From NCBI RefSeq assembly GCF_022601735.1, contig NZ_JAKUMM010000001.1:210911-274910 (forward strand): a stretch of 64,000 nucleotides of DNA. The letters are read 5' to 3'. The DNA is from Atopomonas sediminilitoris (GTDB lineage Bacteria > Pseudomonadota > Gammaproteobacteria > Pseudomonadales > Pseudomonadaceae). The notes beneath the pieces were generated by a model. That model was not told the DNA's origin. It did not search any database and saw only the letters and a program-made list of their open reading frames with translations. How positions within the stretch are numbered: position 1 is the stretch's first letter; the number at the start of each line of letters is the position of its first letter. The position numbers were made by a program, and so were the translations under genes. Positions 41,087 to 50,634 of this stretch are shown here, piece by piece.

Positions 41087-43012
41087 TTACAGACTAATAC
41101 GCGGCGTCAACTCAAGCTGGATAGGCCGGTCTAACTCACGCTCTAAAATCGCCTTGAGCCGACTCATGTCTTGGTAGGTAACCCCGCTGCGCGATAACAC
41201 ATCGGCGTGCAGCACAACCTGCTTACCCTTGAGGTTGACCTGCAAATTACTCAGGTTGATTTCCTTGCCCTGAATAATAAAGGTCTGCCCCACCACGAGC
41301 TTTTCGATTTGCCAATGCCGCGCCATATCCACAAACGAGATGGTCAGCGGAATCGACACCAACACCAACAACATCAGCGACACGGTCAAGCCACGCTTGG
41401 CGCGCACCAACGGCGCATAACCCAAGAACAAAAAGGTCAGCGCTGCGGCCAGTGAAATGCCCACCAAGTTGGTTAAGAACAACAGCATTGCGCCGCTGAT
41501 CACGTACCAATCCATCCAGCCCAAGCCAATGCCCGACACGCACAATGGCGGCACCAAGGCCACGGCAATGGCCACACCCGACACGCTTTTGGCCACATCC
41601 TCACGCACGTTGGCATACGCACCGGCAATGCCCGAGGCAATCGCCACGCCCAAATCCAGCAAGTTAGGCTGCAAGCGCCCGGCAATTTCTGGGGTGATAC
41701 GCTCCACCGGAATCATTAACGCCACCAGCGCAGACGTCCCCATCGCCAGCGCCACACCAATTGCAATGGTTTGTAGCGACTGCACCAACATGCCGCGTTC
41801 ACCGCGCAGCAAGCCCATCGCCAGCGAGATAATCGGCGCCATCAAAGGTGCCAACACCATCGCACCAATGATCACCGCAGGGCTTGAGAGGAATAAGCCC
41901 AAGCTGGCGACGATGGCGCTGAGCACCATCAAGGTCAGGAAGGTGCTGTGCGGCCGCGCCATGTCACGCAGGATCACAAACAGGTCGCGGAACTCGTCTT
42001 CCAGCGCGTGGGTAAACAGCGGCAGATGCTCTTCGATCATCTTTAAGCGTTCTGCTTTGCGCGGCAGTTGCTCGGTGCGGTGCACCTCTTTGCCCTCGGC
42101 GCGGCCGAAATAATCTTCCGGCACCTTCATGGCCACGGCTTTGCTGTGCAGTTTCAGTTCGATGCGCTCAGCTTCACGGGCTTGCCCGTCGATGAAGTAC
42201 GCCAGCGAGGTTTTACTTTCGATGCACAGCTCAGGACAGCGGATAAAACTCACCGCGCGCGGCAACTTACTCAGCGGGCGCTCACCCTGAAAAATACTGG
42301 TGAACAAAAAGGCCAAATATTCGCCCACCGACTTGGGCGCGATGACCAAAGTAGAAATCAGCCCGTCCTGCACACTCAAACTGGTGTTGACCAAGCGCGC
42401 CGCCGGGCCACGCACATCGTTTTCAATCGCGACCAGCCCTGTAATAGCGGTATTTAAGCCTTCTTCGCGCGTCGTCGTCAGGCGAATGGGGAACGGCTTA
42501 ATGCCAAATAAATTGCGCAGGCTTAGCCATACCAAGGCAAAACGGTACAACCAATGTTCAATGAACGAGTGATCGCGGTTACGGAATGCTTTGCTGCGGC
42601 TATCAATGAAAGGCGTATCGCCGAGCATGACCAAGCCCAGTGTGGTTTCACCGTTACAGCGCAGCACATCGACTTGAGTCGTTTGCTCGCTAAAGGCCAA
42701 CTCAATGGCCTGATCGACATTGCGCGGCAGACTGAACCACTCGTGTAGGCGTAACTGCTTTTCACGCGGCACCACGCCCAGCGAGCAACCAATGCGCTCG
42801 GCGATATCGAGGTAACCGGCCAGTTGCTCATCATCGATCACCACCACCAAGTGTTCATGATCTTGTAGACATTCGGCAGGCGTTTGTACAAAGCGGCTTT
42901 CGTCCACTGCATCAAGGCTGATGCCTTGCTCACTGGCGTAACGCTTCACCGCCTCGATACGCCCACAATCGGGTTGCCCCACCACCAACAGCGCACGGCT
43001 GATTTGGCTCAT
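41087..43012 (-). CDS. DUF389 (TIGR00341-like) membrane protein
   Basis: A 641-residue protein with a long soluble N-terminal part (about 1-320) and a DUF389 membrane domain (about 340-560) of six or more helices: MVLSAIVASLGLFLSSPAVIIGAMVLAPLMAPI is the family signature, later YANVREDVAKSVSGVAIAVALVPPLCVSGIGLG. A soluble C-terminal tail follows. Function of DUF389 proteins is not established. ATG 43012 is preferred (GGGG 6 nt upstream) to the GTG four codons earlier. It converges on the RHH gene. Confidence 0.87.
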   Translation of the reverse strand: MSQISRALLVVGQPDCGRIEAVKRYASEQGISLDAVDESRFVQTPAECLQDHEHLVVVIDDEQLAGYLDIAERIGCSLGVVPREKQLRLHEWFSLPRNVDQAIELAFSEQTTQVDVLRCNGETTLGLVMLGDTPFIDSRSKAFRNRDHSFIEHWLYRFALVWLSLRNLFGIKPFPIRLTTTREEGLNTAITGLVAIENDVRGPAARLVNTSLSVQDGLISTLVIAPKSVGEYLAFLFTSIFQGERPLSKLPRAVSFIRCPELCIESKTSLAYFIDGQAREAERIELKLHSKAVAMKVPEDYFGRAEGKEVHRTEQLPRKAERLKMIEEHLPLFTHALEDEFRDLFVILRDMARPHSTFLTLMVLSAIVASLGLFLSSPAVIIGAMVLAPLMAPIISLAMGLLRGERGMLVQSLQTIAIGVALAMGTSALVALMIPVERITPEIAGRLQPNLLDLGVAIASGIAGAYANVREDVAKSVSGVAIAVALVPPLCVSGIGLGWMDWYVISGAMLLFLTNLVGISLAAALTFLFLGYAPLVRAKRGLTVSLMLLVLVSIPLTISFVDMARHWQIEKLVVGQTFIIQGKEINLSNLQVNLKGKQVVLHADVLSRSGVTYQDMSRLKAILERELDRPIQLELTPRISL

Positions 43013-43121
43013 GCTGATCCCCACAGGTCAAAAAATGGCACGATAGGCACAAGCCTTCTGCACAGCAAGGCCCAGATATACCCCAAGCGTTAATCGCTCG
43101 GTGCTTACACCATAGCTGGCG

Positions 43122-43880
43122 TTATGCGGGCGTGCCGTTGGCTTGAGCTGAATCATGCTGCGTTAACGCAGACACCCAAGCGTCGACATTGATCGGCAGA
43201 TAGCCGGTGATTTCCAGCGCACGGTCTTCTAGCACATCGGCATCGGGCGCTGATTGCTGCCAAGCAGCGATTTGCTGGTCTCGATGGCGCAGCAAGTACT
43301 CAATCTGCGGACGAAACAGCCGTAGCATGGCACTTAACCAACGATTAACCGGCCACGACGGTTTGGCGTGATCAATGGCAAAGCGGTCTAACAGGCTGAT
43401 CACCTGCTCGGCGCTATACCAAGCCTCGCCGGTTACCCAACGGTTGGTCGCAAACAAGCCCATGGGGTAGCCATAGGCATCCATTGACAGCGCAATCAAA
43501 TGACTAATCACGTCAGGCCCTTGTGGCCATGATGCCCGACTGGGGTGGGGGTATTCGGCTGACCCAATACCCGCGGGGATTCCACGAGCACGCATAAAGG
43601 TATGGAAGTGACCGTGCTCCTGCTCACCACCACGATGAGCGTGGTAGTAGTACTGAGCGTGGGTTTCGTTGTCGTAAACATCTTCGCTGGGGTAATGCTG
43701 CTGGTGGTAGAAAGCCCCTTCGCCGCGCAATACCTCACCCACGACGTTAAGCCCGCCCTTAACCAGCACGCGATAGCACTCGCGAATCTCGGCCGCAGCG
43801 GCCAACATGCTGGCGCGCGCGGCTGCATCCTGTGGAACCAACTGCTCTAGGGGCACGCTTACCAGCGGCGTCTTGTCCAT
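43122..43880 (-). CDS. Conserved unknown, His-rich
   Basis: A 252-residue soluble protein beginning MDKTPLVSVPLEQLVPQD. A central His-rich stretch (NETHAQYYYHAHRGGEQEHGHFHTF) and NRWVTGEAWYSAEQV are the most conserved-looking parts and could bind a metal. I do not recognise the family with confidence; it may be one of the DUF families seen in Pseudomonas. ATG 43880 is used because an in-frame extension upstream would translate a tandem repeat (QVRQVRQVR). The ribosome binding site TAAGG is the last unit of that repeat. Confidence 0.7.
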   Translation of the reverse strand: MDKTPLVSVPLEQLVPQDAAARASMLAAAAEIRECYRVLVKGGLNVVGEVLRGEGAFYHQQHYPSEDVYDNETHAQYYYHAHRGGEQEHGHFHTFMRARGIPAGIGSAEYPHPSRASWPQGPDVISHLIALSMDAYGYPMGLFATNRWVTGEAWYSAEQVISLLDRFAIDHAKPSWPVNRWLSAMLRLFRPQIEYLLRHRDQQIAAWQQSAPDADVLEDRALEITGYLPINVDAWVSALTQHDSAQANGTPA

Positions 43881-43885
43881 GCTAA

Positions 43886-43920
43886 GCCTTACCTGCCTTA
43901 CTTGCCTTACTTGCCTTAAC
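43886..43920 (-). repeat. Nine-bp tandem repeat at a ribosome binding site
   Basis: About 3.9 units of GCCTTACTT on the plus strand, that is AAGTAAGGC on the coding strand, directly upstream of the 43880 ATG. Every unit carries TAAGG, a Shine-Dalgarno-like core. Confidence 0.75.
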
Positions 43921-44075
43921 AGGCGGATGGTACAAGCGTGCTGGCGCAGGCGGTGATCAGCCCCGCGCCTAGCAAACATCCCACAGCTTAGTTAGCCGCA
44001 CAGCCATTTGCCGCGCACACGGCTCACAGCAGCGCATTGGCTCCGCTCACGCAGCAGTCGCAATGCCACTTAAGA

Positions 44076-45224
44076 CTACAAGCCCATTTGCTTACTGATG
44101 ATCTCGTTCATGATTTCCCGCGTGCCGCCGCCAATCGACAAAATGCGGTTATCGCGATACAGCCGCTCCACCAAGCTCTCACGCATAAAGCCCATACCGC
44201 CCAGCAGTTGCGTGGCATCGTAGGTAATGCGGTCCGAAACATCGGTGGCGAAGTTTTTCGCCATGGAGATTTCTTTGATCACGCTCTTACCCGCCGCCAT
44301 TTTGGCTGCCTGGCGGTAAGTGAACTCACGCGAGACTTCTAACTGCGTCGCCATTTCCGCCAAGCGGTGCTTGAGCACCTGAAACTTGCCGATGGGCTTA
44401 CCAAAGGCTTCGCGCTCTTTGGCCCAGCGCATAGCTTCTTCCAGCGCCAGCTGCGAAGTCATGTTGGCCATGATCGCCAACGACAGTCGCTCACTCTGGA
44501 AGTTAGCCATGATGCAGGCAAAGCCCATGTTTTCGGCACCGATTAAATGCTCCACCGGCACGCGACAGTCATCGAAAAACAGCTCCGCCGTATCGGACGC
44601 CCACCAGCCCATTTTTTTCAGGCTGCGTCCCACGGTAAAGCCCGGCGTACCTTTTTCGATCAGCAATAAGCTCACACCGCCAAAGCCTTCACCGCCGGTG
44701 CGCACTGCCACGGTGTAGTAATCCGCGCGTTCACCGCTGGTGATAAAGGTTTTGCTGCCGGTGACACGGTAATAATCGCCATCCCGCACCGCACGGGTTT
44801 TAAGGTTGGCCACATCCGAGCCGCCAGAAGGTTCGGTAATCGCCAGTGCGATAATTTTCTCGCCGCTTAACACCTCAGGCACAACACGCTCGCGCAGCGC
44901 CGGCTTGCCCCACTTAAGCACCGGCGGCAAGCCAATATCCAGCGAGCCTAAGCCGGCGACCAAGCCGCCAGAGCCCGAGCGCATTAACTCTTCGCTGGCT
45001 GCGACTTTGGCAAACACATCGCCCTCGTAACTACCGCCGTATTGCTCAGGAAACCCAATGCCTAAAATACCGGCGGCACCGGCTTGCTGATACAGCTCAC
45101 GGGGGAAGCTTTCGGCTTCTTCCCAGTCGGCAACCTGTGGTAAGACTTCGCGCTCAACAAAGCGCCGCACCGAGTCGCGCACCAGTTGATGCTCAGCGGT
45201 AAAGTATTCAGTAAAAGCAGACAT
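44076..45224 (-). CDS. Acyl-CoA dehydrogenase
   Basis: A 382-residue flavoprotein that oxidises acyl-CoA to 2-enoyl-CoA. N-terminal helical domain, the FAD/substrate strand LAITEPSGGSDVANLKTRA, and the C-terminal helical domain ending LLGGMGFMRESLVERLYRDNRILSIGGGTREIMNEII. At the usual medium-chain catalytic position the motif is GGGT rather than EGT, so the base probably sits in another helix, as in isovaleryl-CoA and long-chain enzymes. GAGGAGG just before ATG 45224 sets the start. In P. aeruginosa an acyl-CoA dehydrogenase lies beside recR as well. Confidence 0.92.
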   Translation of the reverse strand: MSAFTEYFTAEHQLVRDSVRRFVEREVLPQVADWEEAESFPRELYQQAGAAGILGIGFPEQYGGSYEGDVFAKVAASEELMRSGSGGLVAGLGSLDIGLPPVLKWGKPALRERVVPEVLSGEKIIALAITEPSGGSDVANLKTRAVRDGDYYRVTGSKTFITSGERADYYTVAVRTGGEGFGGVSLLLIEKGTPGFTVGRSLKKMGWWASDTAELFFDDCRVPVEHLIGAENMGFACIMANFQSERLSLAIMANMTSQLALEEAMRWAKEREAFGKPIGKFQVLKHRLAEMATQLEVSREFTYRQAAKMAAGKSVIKEISMAKNFATDVSDRITYDATQLLGGMGFMRESLVERLYRDNRILSIGGGTREIMNEIISKQMGL

Positions 45225-45272
45225 GCCAGCCTCCTCAGTAGGTTTACCGACCATACCGAGCGCTTGCTTGGT

Positions 45273-46259
45273 TTACAAGATGACGCTTTGGCCACCGCTA
45301 GCGCTGTTCTGGCCGAATTGCTGCCGATACTGCCTAGGTGACAAACCGACATGCTGCCGAAAGGCGCTACGCAGGCTTTCGCTGGAGGCAAAACCGCAGG
45401 CCTGCGCGACGTGCTGAGTATCGGCGGTGTGCTCAAGCATCTGCCGCGCTTGGCGCAGTTGTTCCTGCAACAGCCAGCTTTTAGGTGACATGCCCGTGGC
45501 TTGCTGGAAACGCCTTAACAGGGTGCGCTGGCTGACCGATAAAAACGCCGCCATCTCAGCCAAGCTCGGCGCTTGTGCTAACCGTGTTTGCAGCCACTGC
45601 AACAAGGCTGCAATGTCGCGCCGCGAACTGCGGCGCACCGGCTGCTCAATAAACTGCGCCTGCCCGCCGGAACGTTGCGGCGCCATCACCAAGCGTTGCC
45701 CCACGCGATTAGCCACAGCTTGGCCGCAATCGCGGGCCACCAAGTGCAAGCAAACATCGATGCCCGCCGCACTGCCGGCCGAGCACAACAGCTGGCCGTT
45801 ATCCACGTACAGCACGTGCGGGTCCACCGCAATCAGCGGGTAGCGCGCTTGTAGTTCGGCACAATAACGCCAGTGCGTGGTTGCCCGCAGACCATCCAGC
45901 AAGCCAGACGCGGCCAGCACAAAGACGCCCGAGCATATCGACACGATCCGCGCGCCACGGGCATGCGCCGCCCGCAAGGCGCTGATCAGCGCCGGGGGGA
46001 TTGGGGCGGTGCGATCACGCCAACCGGGAATCACGACCGTATCGGCCTGTTCCAGCAGGCGTAAGTCACCATCGACCTGAAACAGCAAACCACCGGCTGC
46101 ACGCAGTGGCCCTTGGTCCACCGCCGCCACAGCATGTTGATACCAAGGGCATTCAAACTCGGGCCGTGGCAAGGCGAAGATTTCTACGGCAATCGCAAAC
46201 TCAAAGGTACACAGGCCGTCATAAGCCAAGGTGACCACTAAGCCGGGTGAGCGCTGCAT
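45273..46259 (-). CDS. GlxA-type AraC family transcription regulator
   Basis: A 328-residue regulator with an N-terminal DJ-1/PfpI-like sensor domain (about 1-190; SICSGVFVLAASGLLDG holds the nucleophile-elbow Cys) and a C-terminal AraC helix-turn-helix pair (about 225-320; ASLAEMAAFLSVSQRTLLRRFQQATG and VAQACGFASSESLRSAFRQHVGLSPRQYRQQF). Members control catabolism of amines and related compounds. It may regulate the neighbouring acyl-CoA dehydrogenase (same strand, downstream, 48 bp) or the divergent rhodanese gene. Confidence 0.9.
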   Translation of the reverse strand: MQRSPGLVVTLAYDGLCTFEFAIAVEIFALPRPEFECPWYQHAVAAVDQGPLRAAGGLLFQVDGDLRLLEQADTVVIPGWRDRTAPIPPALISALRAAHARGARIVSICSGVFVLAASGLLDGLRATTHWRYCAELQARYPLIAVDPHVLYVDNGQLLCSAGSAAGIDVCLHLVARDCGQAVANRVGQRLVMAPQRSGGQAQFIEQPVRRSSRRDIAALLQWLQTRLAQAPSLAEMAAFLSVSQRTLLRRFQQATGMSPKSWLLQEQLRQARQMLEHTADTQHVAQACGFASSESLRSAFRQHVGLSPRQYRQQFGQNSASGGQSVIL

Positions 46260-46356
46260 TGGCTAGATTCCACCGTTTAATGTCTTTAACGCCAATTTAA
46301 CCCAAGACCGACAATCTCTACAGTGGAAACCAGCAGCCACACCGAGGAATATCACC

Positions 46357-46788
46357 ATGCCTAATCCCGTTTGCCACACCCCAGCGTTGCCCGCCGACCA
46401 AGCCGTGCACTACTACCAACAACGCTTAGCGCGGGAAACCGATTGCAGCGATGTTGCCGCAGCGCTGGAGGGCGACGAGCCCGGCTTCACCTTGTTAGAC
46501 GTCCGTAGCCCTGCGCTGTATCAACAAGAACACGCCCGCGGCGCACTCAACCTGCCACATCGCGAGATCAATGCGCAGCGCATGGCAGCCTTTGCCAAGG
46601 AGCGCTTATTGGTACTGTATTGCGCCGGTCCGCACTGCAATGGTGTGCACAAAGCCGCGCTGGCGTTGAGCCAGTTAGGTTTTACCGTAAAAGAGATGCT
46701 CGGCGGGATGACCGGCTGGCGCGAGGAAGGCTTACCCACCGCGCGCGGCTCAGAGGCCCTAAAAACACACGTGGGTTGCGGCTGCTAA
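46357..46788 (+). CDS. Rhodanese-domain protein
   Basis: A 143-residue single rhodanese domain for sulfur transfer. LLDVRSPALYQQEHARGALNLPHREIN is the CDC25/rhodanese front motif, and the active-site loop is YCAGPHCNGVHKAA with the persulfide Cys. GMTGWREEGLPT ends the domain, and the protein finishes with a GCGC tail. GAGGA 8 nt upstream supports the start. Divergent from the GlxA-type regulator, and probably cotranscribed with the DUF1272-like gene 35 bp downstream. Confidence 0.9.
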   Translation: MPNPVCHTPALPADQAVHYYQQRLARETDCSDVAAALEGDEPGFTLLDVRSPALYQQEHARGALNLPHREINAQRMAAFAKERLLVLYCAGPHCNGVHKAALALSQLGFTVKEMLGGMTGWREEGLPTARGSEALKTHVGCGC

Positions 46789-46823
46789 GCCATGACAAGT
46801 CACGTCAAAAAGGAGACACCAGC

Positions 46824-47057
46824 ATGCTAGAGCTACGCCCCAATTGCGAACGCTGCGACGCCGACTTACCGGCCCACGCCAGCCATGCCCGCATCTGCTC
46901 ATTTGAGTGCACGTTTTGTGCAGATTGCTGCGACGGCCCATTGCAACAGCAGTGCCCCAACTGCGCTGGCGAGCTGGTCCAACGCCCGCGCCGGCCAGCG
47001 GAAAAGCTCGCGCAGTTCCCTGCCAGCACAAAGCGCGTACTCAAGGCACCACAGTGA
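46824..47057 (+). CDS. DUF1272-like zinc protein
   Basis: A 77-residue protein opening MLELRPNCERCDADLPAHA with further Cys pairs CSFECTFCADCC and CPNCAGELVQRPRRP, that is, eight or more Cys arranged for one or two zinc ions. This matches the small DUF1272 family found in many proteobacteria. The function is unknown. AAGGAG 9 nt before the ATG supports this start. Converges on recR. Confidence 0.85.
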   Translation: MLELRPNCERCDADLPAHASHARICSFECTFCADCCDGPLQQQCPNCAGELVQRPRRPAEKLAQFPASTKRVLKAPQ

Positions 47058-47108
47058 CCGCCACATTGCAGCAACAAACGGCAGACTAATTTGGCGCGGG
47101 GTTTAAGC

Positions 47109-47708
47109 TCAGTTAGCCATCGACTTACGGCCCGCCAAGGCATGCGCCAGCGTGCCGCCATCGACCAACTCCAACTCGCCGCCCAACGGCACACCGTGGG
47201 CAATGCGCGAAACTGCCAGCCCCTTGGGCAGCAGCAATTGCGCGATGTAGTGCGCGGTCGCTTCGCCTTCTACGGTGGGGTTGGTAGCCAAGATCACTTC
47301 CGTGAACTGGCCACGGCTGATGCGGTTTTCCAGCAATGGAATACCGATGGACTCCGGCCCTAAGCCGTCTAACGGTGACAAATGGCCTTTGAGCACAAAG
47401 TAACGGCCACGAAAGCCGGTTTGCTCCACCGCCCACACATCCATCGGGCTTTGCACCACACACAACAGCGTGTCATCGCGGCGCACATCACTGCACAGCT
47501 GACATTCATCCAGCTCGCTCAGGGTGCGGCACGACTGGCAGTAGCCGACCCCTGTCAACGCCTGCTCTAAGGCCTGCGCCAGCTTCAATCCGCCCTGCCG
47601 ATCGCGCTCAAGCAGGTGCAGAGCCATGCGTTGCGCACTCTTCTGCCCCACGCCGGGTAAAACACGCAGCGAATCGATCAATTGGCGAATTAACGGACTA
47701 AAACTCAT
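47109..47708 (-). CDS. recR: Recombination mediator RecR
   Basis: A 199-residue protein of the RecFOR pathway that helps load RecA on gapped DNA. It has the N-terminal helix-hairpin-helix ([20 protein letters not shown]), the four-Cys zinc finger ([16 protein letters not shown]) and the Toprim domain with [35 protein letters not shown] 47708 is preferred to the preceding TTG. Last of dnaX-ybaB-recR, the conserved order. Confidence 0.97.
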   Translation of the reverse strand: MSFSPLIRQLIDSLRVLPGVGQKSAQRMALHLLERDRQGGLKLAQALEQALTGVGYCQSCRTLSELDECQLCSDVRRDDTLLCVVQSPMDVWAVEQTGFRGRYFVLKGHLSPLDGLGPESIGIPLLENRISRGQFTEVILATNPTVEGEATAHYIAQLLLPKGLAVSRIAHGVPLGGELELVDGGTLAHALAGRKSMAN

Positions 47709-47771
47709 CAAACACTCTCACACAGCCACCACACACCCCGCGACAGCACACTGCCGCAGGGCGAGATTCAG

Positions 47772-48098
47772 TTAGAACGGCATTTTAAAGCCGGGCGGCA
47801 ACTGCATGCCGGCGGTCATGCCGGACATCTTGTCTTGGCTGTTCTTTTCCACTTTACGCACGGCATCGTTCACCGCCGCCGCGATCAAGTCTTCGAGAAT
47901 CTCTTTGTCTTCTTCCATCAGGCTGTCGTCGAGACTGACGCGCTTGACGTCATGACGACCGGTCATGGTGACCTTGACCATGCCCGCGCCGGATTCGCCG
48001 GTGACTTCGGCGTTAGCCAGCTCTTCCTGCATTTTCTGCATTTTTTCTTGCATCTGCTGGGCCTGTTTCATCAGACCGGCCATGCCGCCTTTCATCAT
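47772..48098 (-). CDS. ybaB: YbaB/EbfC nucleoid-associated protein
   Basis: A 108-residue DNA-binding protein that forms dimers with tweezer-like helices. The N-terminal [26 protein letters not shown] coiled region and [39 protein letters not shown] are diagnostic. 15 bp after dnaX and 63 bp before recR, so it is in the same operon. GAGGG precedes the ATG by 7 nt. Confidence 0.97.
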   Translation of the reverse strand: MMKGGMAGLMKQAQQMQEKMQKMQEELANAEVTGESGAGMVKVTMTGRHDVKRVSLDDSLMEEDKEILEDLIAAAVNDAVRKVEKNSQDKMSGMTAGMQLPPGFKMPF

Positions 48099-48113
48099 GG
48101 GAATACCCTCAAA

Positions 48114-50297
48114 TCAATGGATAGGTTCAATGCTGCCGTCGATTACTACGGCAGCAAAATCGCTGACCAGCTGTTGTACCAGCGGATCTGCGGCAATTTC
48201 CAGTTCAGCGTCCAGCTGACGCTGCGCACGGCCGCGCAGCTTGGCTTTGGCTGGTGTCTCTTGCGCCGGCACACACACCTCGACCACAAGCTCTACGGCG
48301 TGGCCTAGGTGCTTACTTAATGCATCGGCCAAACGGGTACGCTGGGTTTCGTTGTACAGCGCGCTCTGCCCTGGGTCTAGCTGTAGCGACCAGCGCGCGC
48401 CCTCGCGCGCAACCAGCGTGCAGTTATCTGCAATATTCAACGTCAGGCCCGACAAGCCCAGCTGCGGACACAGCGCCAGCCACTCGGCAGCCAATCCGGT
48501 AGCCGGCGGCAAGCTCGCCAACTCATCGAGTTGCGCCTGCGCGGCACTGCCGCTAACGAACGCGCCAGATGTCGTCGGCTCGTCGTCTTCGGCGTACTCA
48601 GGCAAGCTATCGAAATACGCATCGGCACCTAAGGGCGCGGCCTCTGGCACAACATCGCCATCATCGGTATCGGTATCGGCCTGCTCGATATCGGGCACAA
48701 CAAAGTTCGAGGCCATCGCCTGAACCATTGCCGGCTCAGGCTCAGACGGCACTTCAGCCGCAGCGGCAAGCGGCGCAGGCTCGCTAGAAACAGGGGCCGG
48801 ATCAAGTGCGTGCTCAGGTATTGGCTCAACCACATCGGGCGCGATGTCTGCGGTGCTCTGCTCGGGCAAAGGCGCCGGCGTGGGCGTTGCGGCGGGGGCC
48901 TGTAATGCAGGCTCAACAGCAATCTCGGCAAGCGGTGCCACACGCTCAAGCTGCGCCGGTTCGGCTGCCGCCTGCGGCTCAGACGGATTAATCACTTCAG
49001 CAGCAGGCTTTGGCTGTGCCGAGGTTTGCCAAGGCAAATCCACTGGCGCTGGCGCAGCTACGCTCGACTCAGTCGCGACGTTGGGCGCTGTCGGTGGCAA
49101 CGGCGCTGCCGCGCTGGCCATCACTGGGGCTTGGGGAGCAGTCGTGGCCGCGCTGCCGCCCTCAGGCTTTACCGGTTGGGCCAACTGGGGCGGCGGGGGC
49201 GCCTCGGCACTTTGCGCCGGGCGGAAGGCCAACATCCGCAACATGACCATTTCAAAGCCTGCGCGTGCATCCGGTGCCAGCGGCAAATCACGACGACCTA
49301 ACAAGGCCACCTGATAATAAAACTGCACATCTTCGGCGGGTAAATGCTGAGCCATAGCCAGCACTTGCTCGCGGTCACCGTAAGCATTATCCACCGCGTC
49401 CGGCAGCAACTGCGCCACCGCGACACGGTGTAAAACATTGAGTATTTCGGCCAACACGCCGGCCCAGTCGGGGCCTTGCTCGGCCAAATGGGCGATGGCC
49501 GCCAATAACGCTTTAGCGTCGGCACTGACCAACGCCTGTAAAACGCGGTACACCTGCCCATGATCAAGGTTGCCGAGCATGGCGCGCACATCGTCAGCCA
49601 GCACTTTACCTTCACCAAAAGCAATCGCCTGATCGGTGAGACTCATGGCGTCGCGCATCGAGCCATCGGCAGCACGACCCAACTGCCACAGGGCATCATC
49701 CTCAAACGGGACATTTTCGGCGCTTAACACATGCGCCAAATGCTCAACCACGCGCTCCGGCGGCATGTTCTTCAACGAGAACTGCAGGCAGCGCGACAGA
49801 ATAGTCACCGGCAGTTTTTGCGGGTCCGTGGTGGCCAGCAGAAATTTGACGTGTGGCGGCGGTTCTTCAAGGGTTTTGAGCAAGGCATTGAACGAGTGCG
49901 TCGAGAGCATATGCACTTCGTCGATGAGATAAACCTTGTAGCGGCCACGACTGGGCGCGTACTGCACGTTTTCTAGCAGCTCGCGGGTGTCTTCGACCTT
50001 GGTACGACTCGCCGCATCGACTTCAATCAGGTCAACAAAGCGCCCTTCATCAATCTCGCGACAAATCGAACACTCGCCACACGGCTTAGAGCTCACGCCG
50101 GTTTCGCAGTTTAAGCACTTGGCCAAAATACGGGAGATGGTGGTTTTACCGACACCCCGGGTGCCCGTGAACAGATACGCGTGATGCAGGCGCTGGCTAT
50201 CCAGAGCATTGATCAACGCCTTGAGCACGTGGGTCTGACCGACCATTTCGCGGAATGAACGCGGACGCCACTTGCGCGCAAGTACCTGATAGCTCAT
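48114..50297 (-). CDS. dnaX: DNA polymerase III subunits tau/gamma
   Basis: A 727-residue clamp-loader ATPase. Walker A GTRGVGKTT, the zinc site (CLNC ... CGECSIC), Walker B LIDEVHMLS and the SRC motif (LSRCLQF) lie in the first 230 residues. A long Ala/Pro/Glu-rich linker (about 370-590) leads to the C-terminal tau domain that contacts DnaB and the polymerase core. I saw no obvious AAAAAAG frameshift site. First gene of the operon; the SRP RNA gene lies just upstream. Confidence 0.97.
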   Translation of the reverse strand: MSYQVLARKWRPRSFREMVGQTHVLKALINALDSQRLHHAYLFTGTRGVGKTTISRILAKCLNCETGVSSKPCGECSICREIDEGRFVDLIEVDAASRTKVEDTRELLENVQYAPSRGRYKVYLIDEVHMLSTHSFNALLKTLEEPPPHVKFLLATTDPQKLPVTILSRCLQFSLKNMPPERVVEHLAHVLSAENVPFEDDALWQLGRAADGSMRDAMSLTDQAIAFGEGKVLADDVRAMLGNLDHGQVYRVLQALVSADAKALLAAIAHLAEQGPDWAGVLAEILNVLHRVAVAQLLPDAVDNAYGDREQVLAMAQHLPAEDVQFYYQVALLGRRDLPLAPDARAGFEMVMLRMLAFRPAQSAEAPPPPQLAQPVKPEGGSAATTAPQAPVMASAAAPLPPTAPNVATESSVAAPAPVDLPWQTSAQPKPAAEVINPSEPQAAAEPAQLERVAPLAEIAVEPALQAPAATPTPAPLPEQSTADIAPDVVEPIPEHALDPAPVSSEPAPLAAAAEVPSEPEPAMVQAMASNFVVPDIEQADTDTDDGDVVPEAAPLGADAYFDSLPEYAEDDEPTTSGAFVSGSAAQAQLDELASLPPATGLAAEWLALCPQLGLSGLTLNIADNCTLVAREGARWSLQLDPGQSALYNETQRTRLADALSKHLGHAVELVVEVCVPAQETPAKAKLRGRAQRQLDAELEIAADPLVQQLVSDFAAVVIDGSIEPIH

Positions 50298-50422
50298 GCA
50301 AACCTAGACCTTATTGAATCAGCCGGTACTGTAACCAAGCCATCGGCAAATTGCATCCGCCAGCATGCGGCGCACGTGGCAATCAAAGCTTTTAGGGAAA
50401 AGTAGGCGAAGTAAAACGAGAG

Positions 50423-50536
50423 GGTGGCAACCCCATCAGCCACACCCCGGCACACAATGTCACCGCTGCGGCTGCTCCCTTCCGGGCCTGACCGGGTTCA
50501 CGGCTGATCGTTGCGAGGGGACCGATGGGGCCACCA
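50423..50536 (-). ncRNA. ffs: Signal recognition particle RNA (4.5S)
   Basis: On the minus strand GGTGGCCCCATC pairs with GATGGGG-TTGCCACC to close a long hairpin, and the tip carries the universal Ffh-binding sequence GGTCAGGCCCGGAAGGGAGCAGCC-like core (GGTCAGG, GGAAGG, AGCAGCC). Length of about 114 nt equals the bacterial 4.5S type. Ends are estimated from the terminal pairing. Its place near dnaX agrees with Pseudomonas. The remainder of 50298-50634 holds no protein gene. Confidence 0.95.
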
Positions 50537-50543
50537 TAAAGCA

Positions 50544-50566
50544 CTGACGACCAAGCTGGTCGTCAG
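50544..50566 (-). terminator. Probable terminator or boundary hairpin upstream of ffs
   Basis: Perfect 10-bp stem CTGACGACCA / TGGTCGTCAG with a 3-nt loop, between the chemoreceptor stop and ffs. Only TGCTTTATG follows on the minus strand, so termination may be weak. Confidence 0.45.
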
Positions 50567-50634
50567 GTGGCGCATTGTACTGATTTGCTCGACAAAGACA
50601 ACCGACGGCAGCGATCTAGACGCCACAGCCCGCG

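Noticed and set aside
43886..43920. CRISPR-like array
   Set aside because: The units are 9 bp and contiguous, with no spacers; simple tandem repeat.
48114..50297. Programmed frameshift for a short gamma product of dnaX
   Set aside because: No A6G-type slippery heptamer with hairpin was noticed by eye; only an A5 run.
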